64,000 nucleotides of DNA from Acanthacorydalis orientalis (lineage: Eukaryota; Arthropoda; Insecta; Megaloptera; Corydalidae): positions 13,012,526 through 13,076,525 of the forward strand of contig CM068321.1 of the NCBI GenBank assembly GCA_034766995.1, written 5' to 3'. Each line of letters begins with the position of its first letter. The first letter of the stretch is position 1. A program made the position numbers and the translations under genes. This document shows, one piece after another, positions 14,339 to 27,170 of this stretch. The notes below the pieces were generated by a model. It searched no databases. It was given only the letters and a program-made list of their open reading frames with translations, and had not been told where the DNA came from.

Positions 14339-15433
14339 GTCAGTATATTTAAACGTAAAATATATTAATTTTCTTATATGTGAAGTCATAGGACAAAACA
14401 ATTTTATAATAATATTTTTTTTATTTTTTAGCTACTATCAAAAGGTTCTCTATATTATGTTCTAACAGATACTTCTATATCTTTATCATCTTCAGACTGC
14501 TAAAGTATAGACATTTTTTTCCGTACCATGTGTATTAATCAGAAATTATTAAACTTTAACTATTGAATATTTATATTAAAAAATGTGATCTGTGGACTAA
14601 ATGTAAAATTCATTGAATATTTTTTTAATAGCTATTTACTTCATCTGTATTTCATAACAAGTAATAAATTAAAAATGTAAATCATCTTTTTAATTATAAA
14701 AACGTGTTATAGTAAATCTTGATAATAGTTGCAAAAAAATAATCTATTTATATTTAAAATATGTTTACTTTACACTCCAATATAATTGTTTATCGTTGTT
14801 TTTAGTACAAGTCGACACGTTTTTTTTTTGTAGCACATTTACTAGACATAGTTCGCCATCGGCAAAGGAAGTCAGTATTTTTCATATTACATGGAAACGA
14901 CGTACAAAGTTTACAAAGGAATACTGCGAACTGAATGATGTACGTTATAAACATGAGCAAACTTATATTGAAAAGGACACCTCTTTATCTATATACTACC
15001 TGTAACTTCTCACATAACTTAGTTGTTTTTTTTTTATTTTAAAACTGATATGTTGAAATTAGGTATTATTCAAATACCTATATACATATATATATATATA
15101 AAAAAAAAATATTCTATTCAAATGTATTTTACTTTTTGTATAACTAATTTTCATTTTCAATGTACGGTCTGAACATAAAATAATTACTAACTTTTTACCT
15201 TCAAAGATACAGTCATGGTAACAGGTACATAAACATGTTTTTTGTTAATTAATTATATAACCAAAAAACATTTTAGTAAATACGATAATTATTATAAAAG
15301 CCTTCTTTACATATGTAGGTTTTTATAAAAAAAATATTGATATCTTTTACACTCTACTACACATTTTCTGAATTAATTTTGACAAATTTAAATACATGCT
15401 GAAGCTATCATATTTTTCATATCTATATAATTG

Positions 15434-15480
<47 letters not shown>

Positions 15481-15697
15481 TGTGTGTGTACTTGTGTATA
15501 TTTTTATATATATAGGTCTACATATGTAAATCTAATATAAATATATAGATATAAACGTTTGTATGTGGTAAAAGATATTTGAATACAAACCAACTTATCC
15601 CCCTTTCAACTACAAAAAATATGTTTCAACATAAAAAGTGTATCTCTTGTGAAAAATTGTATGTGGAATCCAATATATTTGATACAGTAATATATAT

Positions 15698-15763
<66 letters not shown>

Positions 15764-15921
15764 GTTATGAATATATTATTTTTTTTGTAATTCTAAATCG
15801 ATACTTAAAAACTGTTTAGATAGTTAATTTAATTCCTCTTGAATTCAAATTGCTTATTTGTACAATATGTCCTCGTAAAATTATATTTTCATATAAGTTA
15901 GTATATATATATATATACATA

Positions 15922-15943
15922 TAAAAGCTTAAATTACAAAAGG

Positions 15944-15998
<55 letters not shown>

Positions 15999-16020
15999 CC
16001 TTCTGTAATTTAAGCTTTTA
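15922..16020. repeat. 25-bp inverted repeat around an (AT)n core
   Basis: The left arm 15922-15946 and right arm 15996-16020 (TAAAAGCTTAAATTACA..AGGAAC and its complement) match at 24 of 25 positions. The 49 bp between them is nearly pure AT, itself self-complementary, so the whole 99 bp can fold as one hairpin or cruciform. Confidence 0.9.
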
Positions 16021-16895
16021 ATGATTTGATTTAGTTTACTTGTAACGAATTTCAGCTATTAATCAATCATGTCTAAGACGAAAACGTCTTGTTTAAATAA
16101 TCAGTTATTAAATTTATCTATTTGTTAACTCTACTATATTAATTACCGAATTAAACAATTTATGAATATTTTTTTAGATTTTAAAATGTTTACCAATAAT
16201 ATTAACTTAAAAATAAATATTCACTAAAATTTTAAATAAGAACTATTTTATTAGAAATAAAAATTAAGTTTTATTAAACTCAAATAATTATGCATGTATA
16301 ATATTAAATTATACACGAGTGTATAATGGCTATGATTGTATATTTACGATAATTATAAAATCGTTTGAAAATGAGTGTACAAAAATATGCAATGGTGGCA
16401 TTGCTATGTTTTCATAACATGTTCATTGATTATTTATCTACATTGCAGCAGTTTCTATAACATTAATTAAATGAGGATGAGATGGGATTGCATTTTAAAC
16501 ATTGTCTTCTATATACTCTGACATTATACAAGTATTGTTCTAGACTATTTAAATGAACAATTTAAAAATGGGTAGATCGGAAGGAGAAGCAACAGACAAT
16601 GGCTTTCTAGATTGAAAAAGGAAAAAAAATTCAAGATTCCAGTTTATGGATCCAAATCAATTTATTTTTTAAGATTCAATTTACTATTTATAAGATGCAG
16701 ATATTCGTGGATATATTATTTCAGAGATACATATGTTAAACGTCTCTTATGTTATTAAAAAAGTATTAATAAAGGATAATTAAAAACATTAGAAACAAAT
16801 ATATTTTATATGAATTTCATAAAACATTAAAACTTATTTTTTTAACTGTGTATGAAATATAATTAAATAATTGATAACGATTTTTTCTAATCTTG

Positions 16896-16956
<61 letters not shown>

Positions 16957-17358
16957 TTTTTGGATATATATTTTTATTTCTGTAAAAAAATTGTTCATAT
17001 TCTATAAAAATTTCTCTAGCGACAAGCGAATGAAGTCAAAAAAATATAATTGAAATACGAATCTGAAGTTCTGTCAATGATATTTTTTACAGTCAGTCTT
17101 ACAGTGACACTAAGATAACATTTGAAAATACTGATTTAGGAAGTGGAATATACCGGGTAATAACATTATAGCATTTTCTTTTTCAATGAACTTGAAAAAT
17201 TGTATTGAATACAGTGAATAAAACCGTATAATTGAAAACGAAAAACCGAATGAATTAATCGATTAGTACCAAAATGAACAATTTTGTTTTATTTAAATTC
17301 AGCTAGTCGTTCGATGTTTAATTAAAGATCAAATTTTCTTTTCCCAGTGACATTTTTT

Positions 17359-17489
17359 TAAAGATTACACAAGATTAAAAATCTTGCGTAATCTTAATTA
17401 AAAAAGTAAACTTTTAAGAAAAGTTTGATTTTTATATAAATCTTCCCGTATATATGTAAATTTATAAATAAGTTAATATATCTAATATA

Positions 17490-17527
<38 letters not shown>

Positions 17528-18253
17528 TATTAAATACATTAACTTATAAATGTACAAATACATAGAAAGATTTGTTAAAAAAATAAACTTCCTTTATAAG
17601 ATTATTTTTAAAATTTAACCCTTAACGATTAACAAATTTTTTTTATACTAGTCACCTACAAGAAGACGGAATATAAGCCAAATTTAAAGTAAATATTAAT
17701 AATAATTAAAACAACTAAACCGCTTATGAAACTAGTTTATTTAAATGAAAATATAAAAAAAATATCTGATGTACATCCAACTGTACATTTTTGAAATAAA
17801 AATTAATTTTTATAATTGTACAAAGTATAGTACTTTTCAAAATAATCCTCAAGGTGTAGCGATGGATTCCCTATTAATGTTGAACAATATGTAGATATTT
17901 ATTTACCTTTAATTTTTCTGTCGGAACATACTCAACAATCCTTGTTAGTTCTATAACGAGGAATATGTAACTTTTTTATGAACGCTAATAAGAACTAATT
18001 TTTTAAGGTACATATACAGAAAAGCATGAAATAAACTTCTAAACTTATCCGAAACGAAAATAAATTTATATGTGAACAAAATTCTTTATATGTCTCCGCA
18101 GCTGAGCCTTTCGACCGTTAAGGGTTAATTATATATTAGATATATTAACTTATTTATAAATTTATACATATACGGGAAGATTTATATAAAAATTAAACTT
18201 AAAAGTTTATTTTTTTAATAAATATTACGCAAGATTTTTAATCGTGTGTAATC

Positions 18254-18259
<6 letters not shown>
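17359..18259. repeat. Large inverted repeat, arms about 135 bp, interrupted by a MITE
   Basis: The left arm (17359-17495) and right arm (18125-18259) are reverse complements at high identity; shared landmarks are AAAGATTACACAAGATT, ATCTTCCCGTATAT and TTAATATATCTAATATATAA. A third, more decayed copy in the right-arm orientation lies at about 17520-17614, immediately left of the TTAA of the 506-bp MITE. Each arm contains its own small palindrome (AAGATTACACAAGATT/AATCTTGCGTAATCTT). This looks like an older palindromic element or an inverted duplication, later invaded by the piggyBac-like MITE. Confidence 0.75.
17619..18124. mobile_element. piggyBac-like MITE (506 bp) with TTAA target duplication
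   Basis: Ends are CCCTTAACG on the left and CGTTAAGGG on the right, directly flanked by TTAA at 17615-17618 and 18125-18128. CCC..GGG ends with a TTAA target are the hallmark of the piggyBac superfamily. The interior has no long reading frame, so it is non-autonomous. It is inserted inside a larger AT-rich inverted repeat (17359-18259). Confidence 0.75.
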
Positions 18260-18293
<34 letters not shown>

Positions 18294-19302
18294 CTGTTTT
18301 TATGTGTTTTAAATATTTCATTTTATTATTACTAGCGATATCACAAAAGTATGAGAAATATTATTCTACTGTACTTAAAAATAAGATAGGATGCAATTAT
18401 TTTTATCACTTTTGTATATTACTAAGATATTGATACATTACTTATATATATATATATATATATTTATTTATATATATATATATATATATACATTTTCCAA
18501 AATATTTTGTAAACTCTTTAGTAATTATAGATTAGACTAAAAAATAATAAAAATATATCACTAAAATATTTCTATTCCCCTTTAATTTAAATTACTTTAT
18601 AGTATTTAAAACAAATTTAATTTCGGTACTAGTTTTTAGGAATGTATATTTTGGAAATATATATTAATATATTACACAAATTTATTAATTTTAAATTTTA
18701 TATTTTTAAAATGAATTATTAATTGTTGTGACAGATTTATTTTTTATAGAAGTTAAATATTTGTTACTAAGAAAAAATATATATATATATATATATCACT
18801 AAGTAATTATTTATTACTATTTTCATATTATTCAAATAATTTGAAATATATATTTTCTAATTAACTCTGCGTACAGAAAACTTGTTCGTATGTAAGGTAA
18901 TATTTTTATAAAAATATATTTCATTTATTATACTTATTTCATTCTTCTACTATCTGTTTGTCCATTTATTCGTTGATATTCATCATTTTTAGTAGATGTT
19001 TTATGTTATGTACCTATACATGGCTGATAAAATTGAAAGTAATTAAATAAAAAAAATATTGTAAATATTTTTGTATCTTAATAAGATCATCTTCAATAAA
19101 TTTAGAAATTAAAAGCTACCGGAGACGATCCTTTGACTCCTGGAATCAATAATGAAAGCCTGTTTAGTGAGCTCTCAGTACAATTCTTTCTGTTTCAGCT
19201 TTCTGCATATTATCAATGTTTTATAATTAACTATTAATATTTAATAATCTTTCATGCCATTTAAAGACAATATTTAATACAACTATTGATATTAAAAACA
19301 TA

Positions 19303-19345
<43 letters not shown>

Positions 19346-20205
19346 TTTATCTGTAAAATAAATGTTCTAAAACTCCTATTTAACTGTAATATTCAGTATG
19401 TTAATAGTTCAAAGCCAATAGTCCTGTCGTCTCCATATTCAAGATTTACATTAGATATCGTGTCTAGTAATGAACCGTATTATTATATTACAATTAAATG
19501 AACCTTTATAACATAGCTGAATAGTAATGAGAAATGATTAGGTTATCATTTCAATATAGAGTTTAGAGCAACAGTTCTATTTATTCATGTACGAGCTTGC
19601 TTTTTTACAATCTCTTATTTTATTTATTGTTTTTCTAAATATGCTATAAAATTTCAAATAGTTTAAAATTTCTTATTTCAATTATACGCTTATTTTATTT
19701 TTTTAATTCAGATTAAATAATCTAGTTAACATTATTAGAAAACATACTAATCATTTAATAGGTTTATTGAAAGGAAATATTTTAAATAACTTTTTGAAAA
19801 CAGGAAGGAACGACTTGAAATATGATATGGTATATTTATTTTAATTCCTCTTCATAGTACACTGATTAAAACATTATTCTGTTCAAAATCAAATATTTCA
19901 TTTTTTAATTAATTTATAAAATCAATAGTCAAAAAATTAGAAAATACAAAATTCTTTTTAAATTTATAAACTGATATGCTACTTTAATAAACTGCTCTCT
20001 ACGGATTGACGGTCCAATTTCTTTCAGTGTGAAAATAAAGTGATTAAATATAAATACTACAAAATTGTTCTTATAAATCAATTCGAGTAAAACTTGGCAT
20101 AATTATTTACTAAAATACTTAATACATTCGTAAATTAACGTCGACTGTCGCTTGTGTTTCGCTAAGGAATTACATCAATTAACGTAGTCTTTCTATAATA
20201 TTGTA

Positions 20206-20258
<53 letters not shown>

Positions 20259-21042
20259 TAAGAAAATAACACCCAATCCAAAATCGAAAATATATACAGA
20301 AAGTTTATAATTTTCTAAAATATTTTGGAAACTTTTTAATTATTATAAAGTAAATTACAAAAACTATCAAAAACACATTACTAAAATATCTCTATTCTCC
20401 TTTAATTTTAAATAGTTCTCAGTATTTGAAACAATTAGTTTCTTTACTAGTCTTCAAGAATGTATATTTTGTAAATCTATATTAACATATTACTCTTATA
20501 TTAATGTTTATTACTGATTTATGATTATTATGATTATTTGAAAATAGAACATTAAATGTTTATTTATTTATATTTAATTATGCACATTTTTTAATATAGC
20601 CCTGTGAAGTTCTTTGTAAGTCTGTTCATATATTCAAAAAATTTTCTATATTCTCAAAACTATGGACAATTGTTAAAAAAATGAATTTGGTGATAGACTG
20701 AAACTGGTTACGATAAATAATAAAAAATATTTTAAATCAAAAAAAATATGATATGATATCTTACTAAAGTATCTGATGGACTTAATCTATGTTATACTAA
20801 CTAATGTTTATATAAAATATTTATAAAAGCATTAGTAAATTATAATAAAATAACATTTTTATTTGAAATTCTAGTGATAATTTAATTGACACTCATTTTC
20901 CTTTTTTATTTTTATCTATTTCATGTATAGTCTTTTATTTCGTATAATGAAAATGGTTTTTAAATATATTTTTTATAAAGTTCTTAAAATGATTAAATCT
21001 TTTAATTCCTGCTCGATTTCATAGATCATTATTTTACTTGAC

Positions 21043-21094
<52 letters not shown>

Positions 21095-21318
21095 CTAGAA
21101 TAAAATTTATATTATTTTAATAGTTAATATTCTGATTTCTGAAGCTATTTTTTTATTGAAGTATAACTCAATGAATATTAATATTTTTTGTTTAGTCAAT
21201 TGTAACCAGATGTTTAAAAATATACAAATTTGGTATATAGTGATAATCTGTTATAAGTTTTGAATTTAACTAATTTATTCATATATGAATTCAGGTATAT
21301 AACGTACAAGAGTTTACT

Positions 21319-21321
<3 letters not shown>

Positions 21322-21410
<89 letters not shown>
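21322..21410. repeat. Pure (AT)n microsatellite, 89 bp
   Basis: Uninterrupted AT dinucleotides, among the longest pure runs in the window. The lack of interruptions suggests a young, unstable tract. Confidence 0.97.
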
Positions 21411-21413
<3 letters not shown>

Positions 21414-21569
21414 GACTACATAAATATTTAGTACATATTTTCATATAAATGAAACATTAAATAAGTACTTAGATTGTTAAAATATTTCACAGATAGATCC
21501 ACAAGTGTAAATTTAGTTTTTTTCTTTATCCCTTTATTTTAACAGTTTTGTTTTCTACCGATCGAAGTC

Positions 21570-21582
21570 ATACATACATACA

Positions 21583-21628
<46 letters not shown>

Positions 21629-21667
21629 CACATATATACATATATACATACATATATATGTATATAC

Positions 21668-21698
<31 letters not shown>

Positions 21699-21762
21699 TA
21701 CATACATATATATGTATATACATATAAATATATATATATATATATATACATATATACATAAA
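21570..21762. repeat. (CATA)n tetranucleotide array and 64-bp tandem repeat
   Basis: About ten CATA units (21570-21611) lead into two near-identical copies of a unit running from CATACATATATATGTATATA through CATATAAATATATATAT. Confidence 0.92.
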
Positions 21763-22542
21763 TACAAATGAATTATCACCCGAGTACAGTCGACAAATAG
21801 TGATTTAAGGAGTAAAAAAGAAACGAAAGGAAGATGAAGGGAAGAATTTCTGATACTTGTTATTATTTTTTTTATTTATATATTGACTGTATTTAAATCA
21901 TACGCACTTATTGAGAATTCTTTTATTTACTGGTTTTGATTGCTAATATCACCTTATTGTTTATATATATATATACAATTAGTATTCCTAAATCCTCCTT
22001 ACATCTCAGATCTCTTATCATTTAACTTTGACTTATTCTTAGCATTAAATTCTGTTTTAGAAAAAAAACTTTTCAACAATAATTAACTTAAGTTTGCTCT
22101 AAAAGGTTGGTCAGAGGAACAAACACAAAATTTCTTTATTAACCGAAAAAGGAAATATATTAAACGAAGGAAAAATGCACTGGTAATGGGGAAAATTATA
22201 CTGAATATGCACCGTTTGAAAATATATATTTTAAGCTTTCTGTTTTTTTTATTTCATCATAATATCTTAGATCAGAATATCTAGCGTTCAAAATATTATG
22301 ATCTCTGCAAAAGATTTGAGTCTAACTTCATAATTTTTCTTTTGCAATATCCTGTAATTTATCTTTTTCTAACATAACAAACTTAAAATGTTCTTTCTTA
22401 CTTAAAGAAAATTTTCTGTTACATTATTTAAAATTGCTCTATATCCATAATCACTAACTACATTAACGTATTTATTTTACATTAAATTTAATGTTACCGT
22501 ATTTTCATTATTTAACTATTTTCAATGACTATTTATAATATA

Positions 22543-22650
<108 letters not shown>

Positions 22651-23233
22651 ATTTATTCGTTATAATTTATTTGCATTTTTCTTTTTGACATGACATAAGT
22701 TTAATCTAAATTTTCTAACTTAAAATCATCAAACTAATATCAGTTCTCTAAGAAATGTTGAACTGAAATAAATTTTAGAATAGCAATAAAATTTTTTTGT
22801 ACTCTCTAATTTCACAATAGTAGGAATATTTCGAAAAATTAAATTGAAAATCAAGTGTTTCTCGAAAAATAATGTGTTCGGAATTACTAATTTGAAATAA
22901 TAAGTGTATTTGAATAGCATTAAACCTATTGAAATTATGAATATAATGCTTTTATATCTGTGATCTCATTGATGCTTTTCATCCGTTTGAAGCATCCGTC
23001 TATTTTACACTATTAGCTTTAGTAAGTATTCTATATTCAGATAGACATTAGAGTCCCTCATACCTAATTGAAGATAACACACAAACCGAAATGAGTAAAG
23101 AACAGATACTTAGATAATCCAAAAAATTAAATCTATCAGAACATTAAAAATATTTTAATAAAAATATATGAAGAACTTTCACAAAAGTACACAACTAATT
23201 ATAATTTTTTTATGAGAATATTTGCATTTATAT

Positions 23234-23295
<62 letters not shown>

Positions 23296-24701
23296 ATTTC
23301 GATAAGACAAATGTTTTTTATAAAAATTTGTAATTTTTCTAACGAAATTTATTTATAACCGCTGTCTAGATTGTCTTTCACTTTGATAATCTTTACTGTC
23401 ATTATCCACTGACATCTGAATATTTTTATGTGAATATCTTAAAAATAACTTTCACAAAAATCGCCCACGTAGCGTAACGATCTTAGAATGATGTAACTTA
23501 TTTCTTAATAAAATATTGATGTCGACATTTTCAATCCAAATACAAAGTATTTTCTGGAGCATCTATATTAAGAAATACTGTTGATGATAGATGTATTAAA
23601 AATATTTGTTTTTGCATATTTGAAACTTTGTATATATTTATTTGTTTTCATATTTATATTAGTAAAATAATTTCTCATAAAAGCAAACTTTTCATTTTTT
23701 AATATTATTACGTATACATGCAAATATATACTGAACGAATGTGTATATGTTTGTGTGAATATAAACATTGATCGTTTAACTTCCTACACATTTATACGAA
23801 CACTTTTCATTAAACTTCTTTATGTTTCGTGGTTTTACGATGCATAACTTTCAATATTTAATCTTCTTTTTTCTCCTCACAAAAAACCGTATATATACTG
23901 AATATATACGGCGTTTATTTCGAATATATAAAACAAACTAAAATTGTAGGCCAGATTTTTCGCACTACAGAAAAAAAAACGTTATCTGTGAGATACTCGG
24001 CTCGTAAAAATATCTGTAGAGACCGAACGTAGATAAGTGTATGTCAGATATGAAAAAAATGAATTTAATTTCCGAATTTAAATTTAGTAGGAATTTTTTA
24101 CATATCTGAAATTATTTAATTATAATAATGAAATTATTTACCGTTTTCAACAAACACTATAATTAATTTTTATAAATGATTTATTACTATATATTCTTTT
24201 TATATTAAAAAACGGATATATTATTTGAATATAGGAACGAACATAACACTGTAATATAAAAACGATTGTAGAAAAATGTTAAAAAAATTTCGCTGCTAGA
24301 AAGTTTCCAAGTTTTTATATATATACAATATAGTACAAAAAATAAACTGTATTTTATATATATATATGTAGAATCAGTTCCATTTATATCCAAACAGATT
24401 TGTTTTTTCAACTTTTTTAGCAGATTATTATTAAATTCAATGTTTTTTTTACATTTTTAAATTAGTAAATGTCTGTACTATTTTTAACAATTTCAATTAA
24501 AATAAATATTTAACAGTATATAAGTATATTTAACAAATAGTTAACAGTGAAAATATTTGTGTTACTTAAATAAAATCCGATTTAAACAAAATATTTTCTT
24601 GCCAACAAAAACATCAACACACAAACTTTATGAAGTATTACTTTTTGAAATAAAAAATACAGGATTACATAAAATAAAAAGAAAATATAATGAGTACTTA
24701 C

Positions 24702-24917
24702 ACATATTCCTGGTAGGATAAATTTGTAGGACCATCTGGCCATTCACTGTAGCAAACTACTCGATAATTATTATCTTCAAAATCGTATGTGTATGTTGTA
24801 AAAAAGACTAAGTTTGGACACGACAGAGCGATGCTCACCGCCCAGATAGATAGAGCGATTCCCAGTGTTGTTCGTCGGCCCATACGTGGTCGAAGAGGAT
24901 TCATTATAGCCATATAT
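24702..24917 (-). CDS. TkR99D: Tachykinin-like peptide receptor, third coding exon (DRY box, ICL2, TM4, ECL2)
   Basis: A 216-bp exon with acceptor TTGTTACAG and donor GTAAGTACTC. It completes the DRY motif at its 5' end and continues with MAIMNPLRPRM, TM4 (with the conserved tryptophan in LSIWAVS and the SCP proline) and ECL2 with the disulfide cysteine (VVCYSEWPDGPTN). The WPDG stretch after the cysteine is shared by insect tachykinin receptors. It ends in phase 2 (GT of a valine codon). The three exons together give about 223 residues, roughly half of a receptor. I searched the lower coordinates by eye for TM5-TM7 hallmarks (GIELWG, RRVVKMM, NPIIYC) and found none, so the remaining exons most likely lie beyond position 1. 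The cytoplasmic tail and stop codon are therefore missing from this window. Confidence 0.94.
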
Positions 24918-25517
24918 CTGTAACAATTAAATTTATATCGTTTTTTTACTTCAGTCCAAAAAAAACAGTTTTGTAGTTAAAATGTATTTAAATTCAAGCG
25001 AAAATAGATTCTAAAAATTAAGATATATATATATATATATACATATGTATATATGTATATATAGAGAGAAACTAGATGTATTATGTTACACATATGTTCT
25101 TTATTGAAAATTTGGATAATTGCATATTATTGTTCTTCAGGTCATACATCGGGTCGGTTCATGTCTCTAATCTACAGAAATGTAATATTACAAATTTGTA
25201 CATCATTATACGTATTTTTAATCAATTCTGAAAATATTGACACTAATACTGATGTCTTAGAAAATATTTTCAATATTTATATGTAAATTATATTAGAAAA
25301 TGTATTCATGGTACTAATAAAAGTACGACCGAGTTGAAAATATTGAACTTTGTTATGATTTCTTGAATATGAGTTTTTGTATGTATTACGATTTTTAAAT
25401 TATAAAGACGAATAAAAAGTTTTTTCTATTTTCATTGCAATGAAACAGGCGTATATAGAAATAAGTAAGCTGCCTCTAGAATTTATATCAAATGAAATGT
25501 TATTGTATACATATATA

Positions 25518-25573
<56 letters not shown>

Positions 25574-25850
25574 CGTTCAACAAATAGTTTAAATCATGTA
25601 AAACTTTCTGCCGATTTGCAAATAAGAATGAAACATGGGTTCATCATTATCAGTAAGACAGAAAGCAATAACTCAAATAAAGAAAACAGAGTGAATTATT
25701 GCCTACAACGAAACTATCACTACTGTCGTTTAACATTGTTGTTACATTTGTATTCTAACATTCTATGTTTGTATTTCAATAGTAGTGAAATAGCAACGAA
25801 AGTTCTCTACATAATTCATAATATTATGTTCTGTGAAACATAAATAAAAA

Positions 25851-25903
<53 letters not shown>

Positions 25904-26122
25904 ATGAAAGAATGTATTGTAAGTAGTATAATAATTCACTATTATCATTATTTTACGACACTGTAAATTATTTTGAATAACTTCTTCAGCTCCATGAATT
26001 AGTAATACATTATAATTATTTAATATATTTTTCATTTTAAACAATTATTTAATTTTATACATTTGTGCGAAGGTAGATTTAATAGTAATTTAAAATAACT
26101 AATTTAATTAGTTTTAGTTCTA

Positions 26123-26162
<40 letters not shown>

Positions 26163-26384
26163 CCTGCCGTTCTTTTAATTAAAATGAGAAGTCATAAGTA
26201 GGTGTATTAGAAAGTGTACCTAGAATGATCAAATTAAAACTTAAATAGAAAAGTTTTTCGTTTACATTGAAAAGAAGTTGTGTAAATCAATATAATTTGA
26301 GATTAAAAATTTATTTATTTATTTTGTTTAATTATTATTTAATATAAATTTGCTATATATATATATATAATAAAATCCATATTT

Positions 26385-26387
<3 letters not shown>

Positions 26388-26454
<67 letters not shown>

Positions 26455-26456
26455 TA
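26388..26456. repeat. (AT)n microsatellite, about 69 bp
   Basis: Nearly pure AT dinucleotides with a single CA interruption at the right end. Confidence 0.95.
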
Positions 26457-26698
26457 TTCATATTTATACTCATATTAAAAAAAAACATAGTTCTTTCAAA
26501 ATCTCGACAAATGGAAGATATTTCGATAAAGTGGTTATTTTAAACAAATATATCCTCATGAATCAGTGAATGTTAAACTTAAAAGCTACGATTTGTTTTT
26601 AGAATTAATTGTTATATAAAAAAAATATTTACTGTATCAACCATGTATGAAATAATATATTTCTTTTAAATAATTATTTAATTTCATCAGCTGTTAGT

Positions 26699-26745
26699 TT
26701 TTTTTACAAAAATTAAAATCATTGATTTTAATTTTTGTAAAAAAA
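26699..26745. repeat. 22-bp perfect hairpin with 3-nt loop
   Basis: 26699-26720 (TTTTTTTACAAAAATTAAAA followed by TC) is the exact reverse complement of 26724-26745, with ATT as loop. Confidence 0.9.
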
Positions 26746-27012
26746 TTAAAATCAAATTTTGCATCGAAGATTTAAAAATATAAAAAATTTTCGACATTTT
26801 ATAGGTTTTTCAAGAAAGATAAAAATGTATCATAGTTACTTTTCATACCACAAAATATTTCTTACTTTTTATAATTATAATATACTTTTAAAAAATCTAT
26901 GAGATAATAAAAGATATAAAATTCATTATTAAAAGACTTTGATTTTTTCATTATATAGATTCAATACTTGCTGTGATTCTAAAAGGTGTATAAAAGCTTC
27001 TGGGTTATTAAA

Positions 27013-27062
27013 ATCTCTCTCTCTCTCTCTCTCTGTCTATATATATATGTATATATATATAC

Positions 27063-27100
<38 letters not shown>

Positions 27101-27129
27101 ATATATATATAAAATAACAAAATTTTTAT

Positions 27130-27166
<37 letters not shown>
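27013..27166. repeat. (TC)n then (AT)n compound microsatellite
   Basis: About ten TC units at 27013-27033, followed by several AT runs with TATATAAAATAACAAAATTT between two of them. Confidence 0.93.

Positions 27167-27170
<4 letters not shown>

Larger units (their letters stand above)
7277..17358. other. Non-coding AT-rich stretch rich in microsatellites
   Basis: No recognisable gene. It holds the largest compound AT arrays of the window (9804-10014, 11433-11774, 12228-12482), the 15922-16020 hairpin, and a palindromic E-box ACCACGTGGT at 12620-12629. One plus-strand frame (14806-15005) after an acceptor-like TTGTTTTTAG has above-background codon content but no recognisable product. Confidence 0.55.
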
